Positions 26,283 to 37,053 of a DNA stretch of 64,000 nt are shown here, piece by piece. Under the pieces are notes generated by a model. That model worked only from the letters and a program-made list of their open reading frames with translations, had not been told where the DNA came from and searched no databases. How positions within the stretch are numbered: position 1 is the first letter of the stretch; each line of letters begins with the position of its first letter. Location: NCBI RefSeq assembly GCF_000422325.1, contig NZ_AULO01000012.1, positions 62,001 to 126,000 of the forward strand, in the 5' to 3' direction. The position numbers were made by a program, and so were the translations under genes. This DNA comes from Marinospirillum minutulum DSM 6287 (GTDB taxonomy: Bacteria; Pseudomonadota; Gammaproteobacteria; Pseudomonadales; Halomonadaceae).

Positions 26283-26606
26283 ATGTCGATATCCATTACA
26301 TCAGCAGCAGCCGAGCATATTACCCACTGCCTAAAAGAACGTGGCGAAGGCGAAGGGCTAAGAGTTAAGGTTAAACCTAGTGGTTGCTCTGGTTATGCCT
26401 ACGTTTTAGATTTTGCTGACAAGGTTGAGGCCAACGATGCTGTTTTTGAAAACCATGGCGTAAAAGTCATTGTTGATAAAGAAAACTTACCTATACTTGA
26501 TGGTACAGAAGTGGATTACGTTAAAGAGGGGGTAAACAGCTATTTTAAGTTTAATAACCCCTTGGTTAAAGACGAATGTGGTTGTGGCGAAAGCTTCAGC
26601 GTATAA
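26283..26606 (+). CDS. iscA: Iron-sulfur assembly protein IscA/ErpA family
   Basis: A-type carriers bind iron or Fe-S clusters and hand them to target enzymes. The 107-aa product has the three invariant cysteines in the pattern C-x63/64-C-x-C (SGCSGYAY near residue 35 and CGCG near the C-terminus). A CTGGAGG ribosome site precedes the ATG. In the complete gammaproteobacterial cluster iscU would precede it and hscB-hscA-fdx would follow; here ndk follows instead. Distinguishing IscA from ErpA is by context only. Confidence 0.9.
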   Translation: MSISITSAAAEHITHCLKERGEGEGLRVKVKPSGCSGYAYVLDFADKVEANDAVFENHGVKVIVDKENLPILDGTEVDYVKEGVNSYFKFNNPLVKDECGCGESFSV

Positions 26607-26651
26607 TCCTGCAAACTCAATTTTGTTCTTTTAATATGACTGGAGAATTAC

Positions 26652-27080
26652 ATGGCTGTTGAACGTACGCTATCTATTATTAAGCCCGATGCTGTTGGTA
26701 AAAACGTTATCGGTGAAATTATGGCGCGTTTTGAAAAAGCTGGTTTAAAAATTGTTGCTGCCAAAATGCTACAGCTAGATGATGCAAAAGCTGGCGGTTT
26801 TTATGCAGAACATAAAGAGCGTCCTTTCTATAAAGACCTGGTTGGTTTTATGACTTCAGGCCCTGTGGTTGTGCAAGTATTAGAAGGCGAAAACGCTATT
26901 CTAAAAAACCGTGAACTAATGGGTGCTACCAACCCTAAAGAAGCCGATGCCGGTACTATTCGTGCAGACTTCGCTAGCTCTATAGATGCTAACGCTGTAC
27001 ACGGTTCAGATTCAGCAGAATCGGCAGCACGCGAAATTGCTTACTTTTTTGAAACCAGCGAAATTTGCCCACGCGGTTAA
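26652..27080 (+). CDS. ndk: Nucleoside diphosphate kinase
   Basis: Ndk balances NTP pools through a phosphohistidine intermediate. The 142-aa length is standard. The N-terminal [15 protein letters not shown] and the active-site [12 protein letters not shown], with the catalytic His, are intact. It sits between iscA and rlmN as in other gammaproteobacteria. A GGAG lies eight bases before the ATG. Confidence 0.97.
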   Translation: MAVERTLSIIKPDAVGKNVIGEIMARFEKAGLKIVAAKMLQLDDAKAGGFYAEHKERPFYKDLVGFMTSGPVVVQVLEGENAILKNRELMGATNPKEADAGTIRADFASSIDANAVHGSDSAESAAREIAYFFETSEICPRG

Positions 27081-27107
27081 TTGCTAGGTTTTAAACCAGT
27101 GCTAAGC

Positions 27108-27134
27108 AAAGGGTAGACTTAAAGTCTGCCCTTT
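27108..27134 (+). terminator. Hairpin between ndk and rlmN
   Basis: AAAGGGTAGACTT pairs with AAGTCTGCCCTTT (one G-T wobble) with almost no spacer. It could terminate ndk transcripts or set differential expression. No long T-run follows. Confidence 0.55.
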
Positions 27135-27182
27135 GATGCTTTAAGCGATTTAATTTTAACAGTCAGCGACAGGTCATTCCTC

Positions 27183-28352
27183 ATGGCATCGAATAATGCA
27201 GCGCAACCCGTAACAGAAAAAGTAAACCTGCTGGGTAAAACACTACCCGAGCTAGAGGCTTTTTTTGTTGAAGGCCTTGGCGAAAAGAAATTTCGTGCTG
27301 CACAAATAATGAAGTGGATGCACCACCGTGGCGCTGATAGTTTTGAACAGATGACCGACCTAAGCAAAAGCTTAAGAGAAAAGCTGTTAGCCTGTGCAGA
27401 AATTCGACCTCCCAAAGTTGTTTTAGAAGATATTTCTACCGATGGTACCCGCAAATGGGTGTTAGAAGTAGGCACTGGCAGCCATGTTGAAGCTGTACTT
27501 ATTCCTGTGGGAGAAAACCGCCGTACCCTTTGTGTTTCTTCACAAGTGGGTTGTTCGTTAGATTGCTCTTTTTGTTCAACGGGCAAGCAAGGTTTTCAGC
27601 GTAACCTAACCCCAGCAGAGATTATTGGTCAGGTTTGGGTGGCACAAAAGTCTTTTGGCCCACGTAAAGACACTAAAAACCGCCCTGTCACCAATGTGGT
27701 GATGATGGGTATGGGCGAACCTTTAATGAACTATCGCCCAGCCGTTGATGCCATGAAAATTATGTTAGACGACAACGGCTACGGTTTATCTAAGCGGCGT
27801 GTAACGCTTTCTACTTCTGGCCTAGTGCCGCAAATAGATCAGTTAGGTGATGAAGTTGATGTATCTTTAGCTATTTCGCTTCATGCGCCCACCGATGCGC
27901 TGCGTAATGAGCTAGTTCCTATTAACCGCAAATACCCTATACAACAGCTTTTAGATGCTTGTAATCGTTATTTAAAAAAATGCGGTGACTCACGCGATAT
28001 TACGATTGAATACACCCTAATTGCCGGTGTGAATGATCAGTTAGAACATGCTACAAAACTGGCTGCGTTACTTAAACAGCTGCCCTGTAAGATAAACCTG
28101 ATACCTTTTAACCCTTTTCCTGGTTCAGATTATCAGCGCCCATCAAGAAATCAGGTAATGCGTTTTCAAGCCTGTTTGCACGAGCATGGCTATTCAGCAC
28201 CCATACGCACAACAAGGGGTGATGATATAGATGCAGCTTGTGGTCAGTTAGTTGGGCGAGTGCAAGATAAAACAAGACGTAGCGCCCGCTATGCTGAACA
28301 AGCACTGATTCAAGTTCATCAAGTTGACCCTGAGCAACACCCAACAGTTTAA
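27183..28352 (+). CDS. rlmN: Dual-specificity 23S rRNA/tRNA adenine C2-methyltransferase RlmN
   Basis: RlmN is a radical-SAM enzyme that methylates A2503 of 23S rRNA and A37 of tRNAs. The 389-aa product has the cluster motif [11 protein letters not shown], the GMGEPL motif and a C-terminal [12 protein letters not shown] segment with the conserved resolving Cys. All key cysteines are present. A short run of overlap joins it to the pilW frame downstream, though pilW most likely starts at 28366. Confidence 0.96.
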   Translation: MASNNAAQPVTEKVNLLGKTLPELEAFFVEGLGEKKFRAAQIMKWMHHRGADSFEQMTDLSKSLREKLLACAEIRPPKVVLEDISTDGTRKWVLEVGTGSHVEAVLIPVGENRRTLCVSSQVGCSLDCSFCSTGKQGFQRNLTPAEIIGQVWVAQKSFGPRKDTKNRPVTNVVMMGMGEPLMNYRPAVDAMKIMLDDNGYGLSKRRVTLSTSGLVPQIDQLGDEVDVSLAISLHAPTDALRNELVPINRKYPIQQLLDACNRYLKKCGDSRDITIEYTLIAGVNDQLEHATKLAALLKQLPCKINLIPFNPFPGSDYQRPSRNQVMRFQACLHEHGYSAPIRTTRGDDIDAACGQLVGRVQDKTRRSARYAEQALIQVHQVDPEQHPTV

Positions 28353-28365
28353 AAGGCTTGAAGTG

Positions 28366-29067
28366 ATGCAGCGCTTTGCAATAGCACTATTATTTATACT
28401 AGTATCAGGTTGTGCGGCTCAAGCACCTTGGGAAAAAGTAGACCTAGATCAGCAAGCAGAGGCTTACACTAATTTAGGGATGGGTTATTTAAACCAAGGT
28501 CAGATCAACAGAGGGTTAATCAATTTTAAAAAAGCTTTGAAGGCTCGTCCTTCTTATTCAGAAGCTTTACACGGTACTGCGCTAGCTTTACAGCAACAGG
28601 GTGAATTTGATTTATCTGAAAGGTATTTTAAAAAAGCGTTACAAACTAAAGGTAATGAAACGGACGTTAGAAACAATTACGCAGCTTTTTTATTCAAGCA
28701 GAGCCGCTATGATGAAGCACGTAAGCAGCTAGAAATAGCCAGTAAAGATATTTATTATGCCGATAGAAGGTTGGTTTTTACTAATCTAGGCTATGTATCA
28801 ATAAAGCTAGAGCAAACAGACAAAGCCTTAGGTTATTTTCAACAAGCCTTGGTTTTAGATTCAACATTTATTCCACCCCATCGTGCATTACTAGAGTTAT
28901 TTAGTAAGCAGCAAGCGTGGCAGCAAGCAGAACAGCACTGGTTGGCTTTGCGAGATGCACAAATAAATGATGAGACAACACTTAAACAAGCGTTGATTGT
29001 GGTACAACATACCGGTAATCAAAAAGAAGCACGCTATATTAATAGCCTGCTAAACAGCACTAATTAA
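28366..29067 (+). CDS. pilW: Type IV pilus biogenesis lipoprotein PilW/PilF
   Basis: PilF/PilW is an outer-membrane lipoprotein that helps assemble the PilQ secretin. The product from ATG 28366 is 233 aa with a lipoprotein signal (ALLFILVSGC, lipidated Cys at residue 15). TPR repeats follow, for example YTNLGMGYLNQGQINRGL and TNLGYVSIKLEQ. An open frame reaches back to 28324 inside rlmN, but only the later start gives a signal peptide at the N-terminus. The rlmN-pilW-rodZ order is conserved in gammaproteobacteria. No pilus genes are nearby. Confidence 0.9.
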   Translation: MQRFAIALLFILVSGCAAQAPWEKVDLDQQAEAYTNLGMGYLNQGQINRGLINFKKALKARPSYSEALHGTALALQQQGEFDLSERYFKKALQTKGNETDVRNNYAAFLFKQSRYDEARKQLEIASKDIYYADRRLVFTNLGYVSIKLEQTDKALGYFQQALVLDSTFIPPHRALLELFSKQQAWQQAEQHWLALRDAQINDETTLKQALIVVQHTGNQKEARYINSLLNSTN

Positions 29068-29107
29068 AAAAAACAGGAAGATCCTGGTAACGAGGATTCC
29101 ACAGACT

Positions 29108-30088
29108 ATGACAGAACAACAAGCCGAAGATCAGCAGCCAGTAGAAACACCTGTTGAAATTGACTGTAGCCGCCCAGGTGAACTACTAAAAAAGGCACGC
29201 GAAGCAAAAGGCTTATCGCAAATTGAAGTAGCCAAAAAGCTTAACTTCCTGCCTATTTATGTGCCTGCCCTAGAAAATGAAGACTTTGCCCCCCTGCACA
29301 GCGTAACTTTTATTAAGGGTTACTTAAGGGCCTACGCCCGCTTTCTTGGTATAGATGCAGATGAAGTAATGCATTGTTTTGCTATGCATCACCCAGAGCT
29401 AGTTGCCCAAGAAACCCAGCAGACCGTTGAAGTAATGAAACCAGAAAAAAATACCAATAGTCTGGTTTTTAAGCTTTTTACCCTGCTTATAGTTGTAGCG
29501 TTAATTACCGTTATTATTATTTGGTGGCAAAGCCGTACGGCAGAGCCTATGCCTAGTGTGGGCAGCCAAGATGTGCAAGTAGATACGCTGGATGGCAACA
29601 CCATAGTTGGACCAGTAAGTGTAGAGGAAGTTGTTGTTGCACCAACGCCAGATAAACAAGAAGCTGAAGCGCCAGTAGAAGAACAGCCTTTAGTAGAAAA
29701 CACCCCGCCAGTAGAAGAGCAACCGCAGGTTAAGCCTGCCGTTGTTGCAAAACCTAAAATTGAAGAACCTAAACCAGCAGCCCCTTTAAAAGCCGTAGCA
29801 GAAGCGAAAGTTATTGAAGGTGACCCTGCCCTTGCCACCCTAGGTAACAATAAGTTGGTGGCATTAAGTTTTGACGGTGAGTGCTGGGTAGAAGTAAGAG
29901 ACGATAGCGGTAGTATTTTACATGCCGCACTAATGCAGTCTGGCGATAAAGTGCTATTAGAAGGTGAGCCACCCTTCCGCATGGTCTTTGGTTTTGGCGA
30001 AGCGGCGAAGGTATTTTACCAAGGTGAAGCATTTGATTTTTCATCACGCATTCGTCCTAATGGCTATGCTTCAATCCGAGTTGAATAA
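29108..30088 (+). CDS. rodZ: Cell-shape protein RodZ
   Basis: RodZ links MreB filaments to the elongation machinery. The 326-aa product has a cytoplasmic Xre-type helix-turn-helix (about residues 20-90, GLSQIEVAKKLNFLPIYV). A membrane helix lies near 117-137 (LFTLLIVVALITVIIIWW), followed by a Pro/Glu-rich periplasmic linker (160-235). The C-terminal DUF4115 beta domain starts near 245. It is at the expected place between pilW and ispG. Confidence 0.93.
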   Translation: MTEQQAEDQQPVETPVEIDCSRPGELLKKAREAKGLSQIEVAKKLNFLPIYVPALENEDFAPLHSVTFIKGYLRAYARFLGIDADEVMHCFAMHHPELVAQETQQTVEVMKPEKNTNSLVFKLFTLLIVVALITVIIIWWQSRTAEPMPSVGSQDVQVDTLDGNTIVGPVSVEEVVVAPTPDKQEAEAPVEEQPLVENTPPVEEQPQVKPAVVAKPKIEEPKPAAPLKAVAEAKVIEGDPALATLGNNKLVALSFDGECWVEVRDDSGSILHAALMQSGDKVLLEGEPPFRMVFGFGEAAKVFYQGEAFDFSSRIRPNGYASIRVE

Positions 30089-30112
30089 TTCCTAAGAGTT
30101 TTAATACCTACC

Positions 30113-31225
30113 ATGCAGCATGTCTCCGCAATTAAACGCCGTAAATCCCGTCAAATAAACGTTGGCTCTGTACTTGTAGGTGGTGATGCCCCTATTAGTG
30201 TGCAAAGCATGACCAATACAGAAACCTGCGATGTTGCTGCCACGGTTTCGCAAATACAAAAAATGGAACAAGCCGGTGTTGATCTTGTTCGTGTTTCTGT
30301 ACCAAGTATGGAAGCGGCAGAAGCTTTTGGGCAAATACGTAAGCTAGTTAAAACACCACTGATTGCAGATATTCATTTCGATTATAAAATCGCTTTGCGT
30401 ACTGCCGAACTGGGCGTTGATTGTTTACGTATTAACCCGGGCAATATTGGGCGAGAAGACCGCGTAAGAGAAGTGGTTGCAGCAGCGCGTGACAAGGGCA
30501 TTTCTATACGCATAGGTGTGAATGCTGGCTCGTTAGAAAAAGACCTACAGAAAAAATATGGCGAACCCACCCCCGCAGCCTTGGTTGAATCAGCCCTGCG
30601 GCATGTCGATTACTTAGACCGTTTAGATTTTCAAGAATACAAAGTCAGCGTAAAGGCTTCAGATGTGTTTATGGCAGTTGAAGCCTACCGCCAGTTAGCA
30701 AAACAAATTGAACAACCCCTGCACTTGGGTATTACAGAAGCAGGCGGTTTACGCTCAGGAACAGTGAAGTCTTCTGTTGGGTTGGGTATTTTGTTGATGG
30801 AAGGCCTAGGCGATACCTTGCGTATTTCTTTGGCAGCAGACCCAGTAGAAGAAGTGAAGGTGGGTTTTGATCTACTAAAAAGCCTACGCCTACGCAGCAA
30901 GGGGGTTAATTTTATTGCTTGCCCTAGCTGTTCTAGACAAAATTTTGATGTGGTTGCCACCATGAACCAACTAGAAACTAGGGTAGAAGACTTATTAACC
31001 CCCCTAGATGTTGCAATTATTGGTTGTGTGGTGAATGGCCCAGGTGAAGCGCGTGAAGCCGACTTAGGTTTAACTGGGGGCGAGCCACAACACCTTATTT
31101 ATATTGATGGTAAGCCAGCCAGCAAACTCACCAGCGATAATTTGGTTGATCAGTTAGAAGCCATGATTCGTGAAAAAGCGGCAGCAAAACAAGCAACCTT
31201 AGACCAACTCTTAGCACGCAGTTAA
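30113..31225 (+). CDS. ispG: 4-hydroxy-3-methylbut-2-enyl-diphosphate synthase (flavodoxin) IspG
   Basis: IspG is the [4Fe-4S] enzyme of the penultimate step of the MEP isoprenoid pathway. The 370-aa product has the TIM-barrel part ([24 protein letters not shown]) and the C-terminal cluster-binding cysteines in [10 protein letters not shown] and [11 protein letters not shown]. The length and motifs are standard. It is 25 bp from rodZ and 14 bp from hisS. Confidence 0.97.
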   Translation: MQHVSAIKRRKSRQINVGSVLVGGDAPISVQSMTNTETCDVAATVSQIQKMEQAGVDLVRVSVPSMEAAEAFGQIRKLVKTPLIADIHFDYKIALRTAELGVDCLRINPGNIGREDRVREVVAAARDKGISIRIGVNAGSLEKDLQKKYGEPTPAALVESALRHVDYLDRLDFQEYKVSVKASDVFMAVEAYRQLAKQIEQPLHLGITEAGGLRSGTVKSSVGLGILLMEGLGDTLRISLAADPVEEVKVGFDLLKSLRLRSKGVNFIACPSCSRQNFDVVATMNQLETRVEDLLTPLDVAIIGCVVNGPGEAREADLGLTGGEPQHLIYIDGKPASKLTSDNLVDQLEAMIREKAAAKQATLDQLLARS

Positions 31226-31238
31226 TAGGATTTATTTC

Positions 31239-32525
31239 GTGGCAAAAAAGATACAAGCAATTCGTGGTATGAACGACCTGCTTCCAGAAGCAAGTCCGCG
31301 CTGGCAGTATTTAGAAAAAACCGTAAGCAGCCTTTTAGCCCGCTATGGCTATCAAGAAATTCGTATGCCTATTGTAGAGCAAACGGCACTGTTTAAACGC
31401 TCCATAGGTGAAGTGACCGATATAGTCGAAAAAGAAATGTACACCTTTGACGACCGCAACGGTGACAGCCTAACCCTTCGCCCCGAAGGTACGGCTGGTT
31501 GTGTACGTGCTGCAGAAGAGCACGGCCTACTTTATAACCAACAACAGCGCCTTTGGTATCAAGGCCCTATGTTTCGCCATGAGCGCCCACAAAAAGGCCG
31601 CTATCGCCAGTTTCATCAAATAGGTGTAGAAACCTTTGGTTTGAATGGCCCAGATATAGACGCAGAGCTAATTCTATTAACGGTACGCTTATGGCGCGAG
31701 CTGGGTATTTTGGAACACCTAACCCTAGAGCTAAATACCCTAGGTAGTGCTGAAGCGCGTGCCAATTATCGCCAAGCGCTCACGGCTTACTTGGAAGGGT
31801 TTTACAGCGAGCTAGACGAAGACAGTCAGCGCCGTTTAACCACTAATCCGCTTAGAATTTTAGATTCAAAATCGGCCACTACCCAAAAAATTCTAGAAAA
31901 TGCCCCTTCATTTGATGCCTACCTAGATGACGAAAGTCGGCAGCATTTTGCCGGTCTTTGCCAGTTTTTAGATGCCGCAGGCGTTACTTATAAACTTAAC
32001 CCCTTGTTGGTACGTGGCCTAGATTACTACAGCAAAACGGTATTTGAATGGACAACCACAGCACTTGGCTCACAAGGCACGGTTTGTGCAGGTGGACGTT
32101 ATGACGCACTCGTAGAACAGCTAGGCGGCAAGGCAACACCAGCCGTTGGTTTTGCTATGGGTATTGAGCGCTTAATTCTTTTGCTAGAAACACTTGAGGT
32201 TTTTCCAGCAGAAATAAGCCAACAACTCGATATCTATTTGGCAGCTTCAGGCGAAGGCGCAGCGGCTTATGCTCTACTATTGGCAGAGCGTTTACGTAGC
32301 GAGCAGCCTAGTTTAAGAATTTTAACTCACTGCGGTGGTGGTGGGTTTAAGCAACAAATTAAACGTGCTGATAAATCAGGCGCACAGCTGGCTATTTTAT
32401 TGGGCGAAAATGAAATTGCCCAAGGTGTAGCTAGCGTTAAATACCTAAGAGAAGACCAAGAGCAAAGTGAAGTGACACTAAGCGATTTGGCCGGATTTTT
32501 ACACCAGTATTTGCAAAGCCGCTGA
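31239..32525 (+). CDS. hisS: Histidyl-tRNA synthetase
   Basis: HisS charges tRNA-His. The 428-aa class II synthetase starts with GTG (31239) after a TAGGA ribosome site. Motif 2 ([19 protein letters not shown]) and the histidine-specific loop ([15 protein letters not shown]) are intact. The C-terminal anticodon-binding domain runs from about 330. The GTG start lowers translation slightly compared with ATG. Confidence 0.97.
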   Translation: MAKKIQAIRGMNDLLPEASPRWQYLEKTVSSLLARYGYQEIRMPIVEQTALFKRSIGEVTDIVEKEMYTFDDRNGDSLTLRPEGTAGCVRAAEEHGLLYNQQQRLWYQGPMFRHERPQKGRYRQFHQIGVETFGLNGPDIDAELILLTVRLWRELGILEHLTLELNTLGSAEARANYRQALTAYLEGFYSELDEDSQRRLTTNPLRILDSKSATTQKILENAPSFDAYLDDESRQHFAGLCQFLDAAGVTYKLNPLLVRGLDYYSKTVFEWTTTALGSQGTVCAGGRYDALVEQLGGKATPAVGFAMGIERLILLLETLEVFPAEISQQLDIYLAASGEGAAAYALLLAERLRSEQPSLRILTHCGGGGFKQQIKRADKSGAQLAILLGENEIAQGVASVKYLREDQEQSEVTLSDLAGFLHQYLQSR

Positions 32526-32580
32526 GCTAAGTTAAGATAGCCCACATTTTGCAGATAAAAACCATCTAATAGGCTTGTTT

Positions 32581-33225
32581 ATGCATAGCGAAGAAGAACA
32601 ACTGGAATCCCTGAAGGAGTGGTGGAGCAAAAACGGTAAGTCGATGATTATCGGCGCTGTAGTTGCTGTAGCAGGTGTTGGTGGTTGGAAGGGTTGGGAA
32701 GGCTACCAGCTAAGCCAAGCGGAAAGCGCCTCACAACTTTATACAGAATTAAACCAGGTTGTAATGAACGGCACAGGTGATGCGCGTCAAGAACAAGCTG
32801 AAGCTTTGATTAACCGTTTAATTGGTGAGTTTGAAGGTAGTGTTTATTCAGATTACGCACGTTTATTTGCCGCACGTTTAGCGGTAGAGCGTGATGCGCT
32901 AGACGAAGCCCAAGCGCATTTACGTGGTGCTTTGGATACCACCAAAATTGATGCAATAGAACTGGTTGTGCGTTTACGTTTAGCACGCATTTTAAACTCG
33001 CAAGAAAAAGTGGAAGAAGCTTTAACACTACTCGATGTTGCTGATGCGGGTGGTTTTACGGCCGATTTTCAATCCTTGCGTGGTGATTTGCTAATGAGCA
33101 AAGGCGATGCACTTCAAGCAAGAGAAGCCTACCAACGTGCACTCGATGCCAGCCGTGCAACTGGCGATTCAACGCCTCTAGTTGAAATGAAGTTAGACAC
33201 GCTTGCAGCTAACGGTGACGCTTAA
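32581..33225 (+). CDS. yfgM: YfgM family protein (ancillary SecYEG translocon subunit)
   Basis: YfgM is a single-span inner-membrane protein with periplasmic TPRs that contacts SecYEG and periplasmic chaperones. ATG 32581 gives 214 aa; a TTG two codons upstream is possible. A cytoplasmic N-tail (SEEEQLESLKEWWSKNGK) precedes a membrane helix (SMIIGAVVAVAGVGGWKGW), then TPR helices. The stop overlaps the bamB start (TAATG). The gene order hisS-yfgM-bamB-der is classical. Confidence 0.9.
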   Translation: MHSEEEQLESLKEWWSKNGKSMIIGAVVAVAGVGGWKGWEGYQLSQAESASQLYTELNQVVMNGTGDARQEQAEALINRLIGEFEGSVYSDYARLFAARLAVERDALDEAQAHLRGALDTTKIDAIELVVRLRLARILNSQEKVEEALTLLDVADAGGFTADFQSLRGDLLMSKGDALQAREAYQRALDASRATGDSTPLVEMKLDTLAANGDA

Positions 33226-34403
33226 TGCCTAAAGCCCTTTTAAATAGAGGCCTAATTAAAGGGGCTATTGCTGGCCTAGTTTTACTCTTGGCTGGTTGCA
33301 GCAGCTTACCAGAACCACAATACCCGCCAGCAGACCTGCCTAAAACTAACGGTAAACACCAACTGGTTAGCGAATGGCAAGATCACTCAGGTTATGGCGA
33401 ACGCTGGCGCGGTTATCAACTAATGCCTGCACTAGATGGTGACTTACTTGTTGCTGCTGATGCCCAAGGTTTAGTACAAGCTTTTGATCTTTCTATTAGT
33501 GGTTTTTTTAAATCAGATTTGATCTGGTCACAGCAATTAGATCATGGCGTTAGTGCTGGCTTAACCCTTGCGAAAGGTAGTTTGTACCTAGCTACCCAAA
33601 ATGGCGAGCTACTAGCCATTAATACACGTACAGGTGATACCAACTGGCGCATTAAACTACCTAGCGAAGCTTTAACACCGCCTCAGGTAGATGGCAACCT
33701 ATTGGTTGTGCTTGCTGCCGATGGCCATTTAACGGCTATAGATGCAACAACAGGTCGTCAGTTATGGACCTACGCCAGTTCAATGCCATCACTTACCCTG
33801 CGTGGCACTTCAACACCTACCTTAACTAGCCTACAAAGCTTTACTGGCTTTGCTAACGGTAAATTAGTTGCTCTAGATAATGCCAGCGGACAAGTGCGCT
33901 GGGAAAGCCGCATAGCCCAGCCTACAGGTAGAACCGATATTGAACGTTTGGTCGATGTTCGTGGGCAGGCTAAAGAAGCTCAGGGTATGCTAATTGTTAA
34001 TAGCTACCAAGGCCAAACCCATGCGTTAGATCCTTTTACAGGGCGTAGTCGTTGGAGCCGTGACCTTTCTAGTTTTCATGCACCACTTATAATCAACAAT
34101 CAGGTTATTGTTGTTGATGAAGCTAGCCGCATTCATGCCCTAGACTTATTCACTGGTAGCAGCCTTTGGACTCAAGATGCCCTTTATGGCCGCGATTTAA
34201 CCGAACCCGTTCTTCTAGAAAATAGTCTTGTTGTTGCCGACTATCAGGGTTATCTACACCTGCTTGATTCAAACACAGGCGAAGTAACAGGCCGCAAGGG
34301 ATTTGATCTAGACGGTATTCGCGCCCTGCCAATAGTGAATAATAACCGCCTACTGGTTCACTCCATACGCGGCCGCCTTGGGCTTTTCACCCTTAAGAAA
34401 TAA
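33225..34403 (+). CDS. bamB: Outer membrane assembly lipoprotein BamB
   Basis: BamB is the beta-propeller lipoprotein of the BAM complex that folds outer-membrane proteins. The 392-aa product has a lipobox LLAGC with Cys25. PQQ-like propeller repeats follow, for example [29 protein letters not shown] and [10 protein letters not shown]. It overlaps yfgM by one base and lies 5 bp before der. Confidence 0.94.
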   Translation: MPKALLNRGLIKGAIAGLVLLLAGCSSLPEPQYPPADLPKTNGKHQLVSEWQDHSGYGERWRGYQLMPALDGDLLVAADAQGLVQAFDLSISGFFKSDLIWSQQLDHGVSAGLTLAKGSLYLATQNGELLAINTRTGDTNWRIKLPSEALTPPQVDGNLLVVLAADGHLTAIDATTGRQLWTYASSMPSLTLRGTSTPTLTSLQSFTGFANGKLVALDNASGQVRWESRIAQPTGRTDIERLVDVRGQAKEAQGMLIVNSYQGQTHALDPFTGRSRWSRDLSSFHAPLIINNQVIVVDEASRIHALDLFTGSSLWTQDALYGRDLTEPVLLENSLVVADYQGYLHLLDSNTGEVTGRKGFDLDGIRALPIVNNNRLLVHSIRGRLGLFTLKK

Positions 34404-34408
34404 ACACC

Positions 34409-35911
34409 ATGACTCCTGTAATTGCTTTAGTTGGCCGACCCAATGTCGGCAAATCTACCCTTTTTAATCGTTTAACGCGTAGCCGAGATGCACTGGTTGC
34501 AGACTTTCCCGGTCTTACCCGAGATCGCCAGTATGGTGAAGGTAAGGTAGGCGGTCGCCCTTATATAGTGATAGATACCGGTGGTATAAGTGGTGATGAA
34601 GAAGGCATAGATGCTGAAATGGCACGCCACTCTCTGCTTGCGATAGATGAAGCAGACCTAGTTTTATTTATTGTTGATGCACGTTCTGGCATGACCGCAG
34701 CCGATGAAATGATTGCCAAATACCTGCGTGAGCATAATAAACAAGCCTACCTAGTGGTTAATAAAACTGATGGTTTAGATGCTTATAGCCATAGTGCCGA
34801 ATTTTATGCACTGGGTATGAATACCGAACCCTTTATGATTGCAGCGGTTCATAATCGTGGTGTTAGTACCATGATTACTGGTTTGTTAGATGATTTGCTT
34901 GGACCTATGACAGAAGTAGACTTAGGGCCAAAAGAACCCGTTTGGGGCGAAGTGAATTTAGACGAGCCAACAGCTGAAGAACAAGACGAAGCACTAGAAC
35001 AAGAAGCTAAAGAACATGCCGACCGTCAGTTAAAGTTTGGCATTATTGGTCGCCCTAATGTGGGTAAATCAACTTTAGTTAACCGAATTTTAGGTGAAGA
35101 GCGCGTTATTGTTTTTGACTTGCCCGGCACAACGCGTGATGCCATTACCATTCCGTTTGAACGTAAAGGTAAGCCTTACACCCTGGTTGATACTGCGGGT
35201 ATTAGACGCCGTAAAAATGTAACCGAAATTGCTGAAAAATTCTCTATCGTAAAAACCCTGCAAGCCATTAAAGAATGCAATGTGGCTGTTGTGGTGATTG
35301 ACGGCCAAACAGGTTTAGTAGAGCAAGACCTTCACCTACTTAGCTTTGTATTGGAATCAGGTCGAGCTTTAGTTATTGCTGTTAATAAGTGGGATAACCT
35401 AGACCAAGAAAGCCGTGATCAAATTAAAAAAGACATCGACCGCCGTTTAGAATTTGTAGACTATGCAGATGTGCATTATATTTCTGCCCTGCATGGTACG
35501 GGTGTTGGTGAGCTTTTCCGTTCGGTTGAAAAAGCCTATAAATCTGCAACTAGCCACTGGTCCACTAATCGCTTAACTACCCTGTTACAAGACGTTGTAA
35601 GTGAGCATCAACCACCTATGGTGAATGGTCGTCGCATTAAATTGCGCTATGCCCACCAAGGCGGCTTGAATCCGCCCATTATCGTGGTCCACGGTAATCA
35701 AACGGCGGCCTTAACAACCAGTTATAAACGCTACCTAATGAATACCTTTCGCAAGGTATTAAAAGTAACGGGTACACCGCTTAGGTTTGAATTTCGCAGT
35801 GGTGAAAACCCCTTTGCTACAGAAAAGCTAGATAGCCGTGAAGCGTCTAAAGCTAGGCAGCTAAAAATGACTAAAGAAGCGCGTACTGATCGTAAACGTA
35901 GGCGTAAATAG
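34409..35911 (+). CDS. der: Ribosome biogenesis GTPase Der (EngA)
   Basis: Der is an essential double-GTPase for 50S ribosome maturation. The 500-aa product has two G domains with identical GRPNVGKS P-loops (near residues 8-15 and 212-219). Each is followed by its own G3 and G4 motifs (DTGG, NKTD; DTAG, NKWD), and the C-terminal KH-like domain starts near 405. An acidic linker at about 185-205 ([13 protein letters not shown]) separates the halves. It ends the conserved block and a terminator follows. Confidence 0.97.
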   Translation: MTPVIALVGRPNVGKSTLFNRLTRSRDALVADFPGLTRDRQYGEGKVGGRPYIVIDTGGISGDEEGIDAEMARHSLLAIDEADLVLFIVDARSGMTAADEMIAKYLREHNKQAYLVVNKTDGLDAYSHSAEFYALGMNTEPFMIAAVHNRGVSTMITGLLDDLLGPMTEVDLGPKEPVWGEVNLDEPTAEEQDEALEQEAKEHADRQLKFGIIGRPNVGKSTLVNRILGEERVIVFDLPGTTRDAITIPFERKGKPYTLVDTAGIRRRKNVTEIAEKFSIVKTLQAIKECNVAVVVIDGQTGLVEQDLHLLSFVLESGRALVIAVNKWDNLDQESRDQIKKDIDRRLEFVDYADVHYISALHGTGVGELFRSVEKAYKSATSHWSTNRLTTLLQDVVSEHQPPMVNGRRIKLRYAHQGGLNPPIIVVHGNQTAALTTSYKRYLMNTFRKVLKVTGTPLRFEFRSGENPFATEKLDSREASKARQLKMTKEARTDRKRRRK

Positions 35912-35926
35912 CCAGCCTTAGCTAAT

Positions 35927-35967
35927 AAAAAAAGCCGATAACTGTTTAGTGTTTATCGGCTTTTTTT
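35927..35967. terminator. Strong bidirectional terminator between der and ddh
   Basis: A-run, AGCCGATAA, short loop, TTATCGGCT, then TTTTTTT. It serves both convergent genes. Confidence 0.92.
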
Positions 35968-35981
35968 GTAGCAGCTTAAAC

Positions 35982-36968
35982 TTATAGCAAGTCTAAACGC
36001 AGTTGTGCTGGGTCTTTAGGTGAAAGCAGACCGGGCGGTACATCAAAAACAGTTTTTGCGCCCACTTCTCCAAGGCCTGCTAACTTATGCACAGCCCTAG
36101 CGTAAGCCACTAGTACACTTGCAGTAAATTCTGGGTTGCTGCCCAAGGCTAAAGAATACTCAATGGTTTGCTTATTGCCAGTACCAGTAACACCACTACG
36201 AATAACAAAACCACCATGCGGCATACTGCTATGGTCTTTTTCAAACGTTGCTTGATCAATAAAGTTTACTTCAGTGTCATAGTCAGCAAAATAATCGGGC
36301 ATGGTCACTATGCTGGTTCGCACTTGCTCGGCATCAGCCCCTTCATCTAAAACAATAAAACACTGGCGTACATGCTTTTCACGGGTGGTTAGTTCAGGTT
36401 GTTCGCCCGCACGAACCCGTGCTATGGCATCTTCAGAGGGCAGGGTATATTGCACACCCAACTTAACACCAGCTACACGGCGCACTGCATCAGAATGCCC
36501 TTGGCTTAAACCCTTGCCCCAAAAGGTATAGGTTTCACCTTCAGATAAAATGGTTTCACCAAACATGCGGTTTAGGGAAAAAAGACCTGGATCCCAGCCG
36601 ACTGAAAGCAGGGCAACCTTGCCTGCTTTTTTAGCGGGTGCATCTAAAGCATCAAAATGTTCATTCACCTTGGCGTGAGTGTCAAAGCTATCAACGGTAT
36701 TAAAGAACTGGGCTAAATAAGGACCTTGCTCGGGTAAATCAGAGCGAGAGCCACCACATAGAATCATTACGTCAACCTGATCTTGGAACTGCTCAACATC
36801 AGCCATGGCATAAACAGGCACATTTTTATTGAGAAGCTCAACAGTCACAGGATCTCGGCGGCTAAAAACACCGACTAGCTGCATGTCTGGGTTTTGCGCT
36901 AGTGCTGATTCAACACCACGCCCCAAATTACCGTAACCGGCAATTGCCACCTTAATTTTATTCGACAT
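35982..36968 (-). CDS. ddh: Meso-diaminopimelate D-dehydrogenase
   Basis: Ddh converts tetrahydrodipicolinate, ammonia and NADPH to meso-diaminopimelate in one step, a shortcut in lysine and peptidoglycan synthesis. The 328-aa product has an N-terminal Rossmann fold (VAIAGYGNLGRGVE) followed by VFSRRDP. Characteristic segments SVGWDPGLFSLNR and WGKGLSQGHSDAVRR match the family. The gene stands alone, convergent with der. Presence of the dehydrogenase branch is sporadic in gammaproteobacteria, which may indicate past transfer. Confidence 0.93.
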   Translation of the reverse strand: MSNKIKVAIAGYGNLGRGVESALAQNPDMQLVGVFSRRDPVTVELLNKNVPVYAMADVEQFQDQVDVMILCGGSRSDLPEQGPYLAQFFNTVDSFDTHAKVNEHFDALDAPAKKAGKVALLSVGWDPGLFSLNRMFGETILSEGETYTFWGKGLSQGHSDAVRRVAGVKLGVQYTLPSEDAIARVRAGEQPELTTREKHVRQCFIVLDEGADAEQVRTSIVTMPDYFADYDTEVNFIDQATFEKDHSSMPHGGFVIRSGVTGTGNKQTIEYSLALGSNPEFTASVLVAYARAVHKLAGLGEVGAKTVFDVPPGLLSPKDPAQLRLDLL

Positions 36969-37053
36969 AAAGATTTTCCTTACTGATTAAAACGAGTTAG
37001 TGCTAAAAGTGATGACTCACATAAAATAGTTTAACAGTAAATGCGCTAATTCT

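Noticed and set aside
36969-37053. Lysine riboswitch before ddh
   Set aside because: The leader is under 90 bp and lacks any recognisable conserved core.
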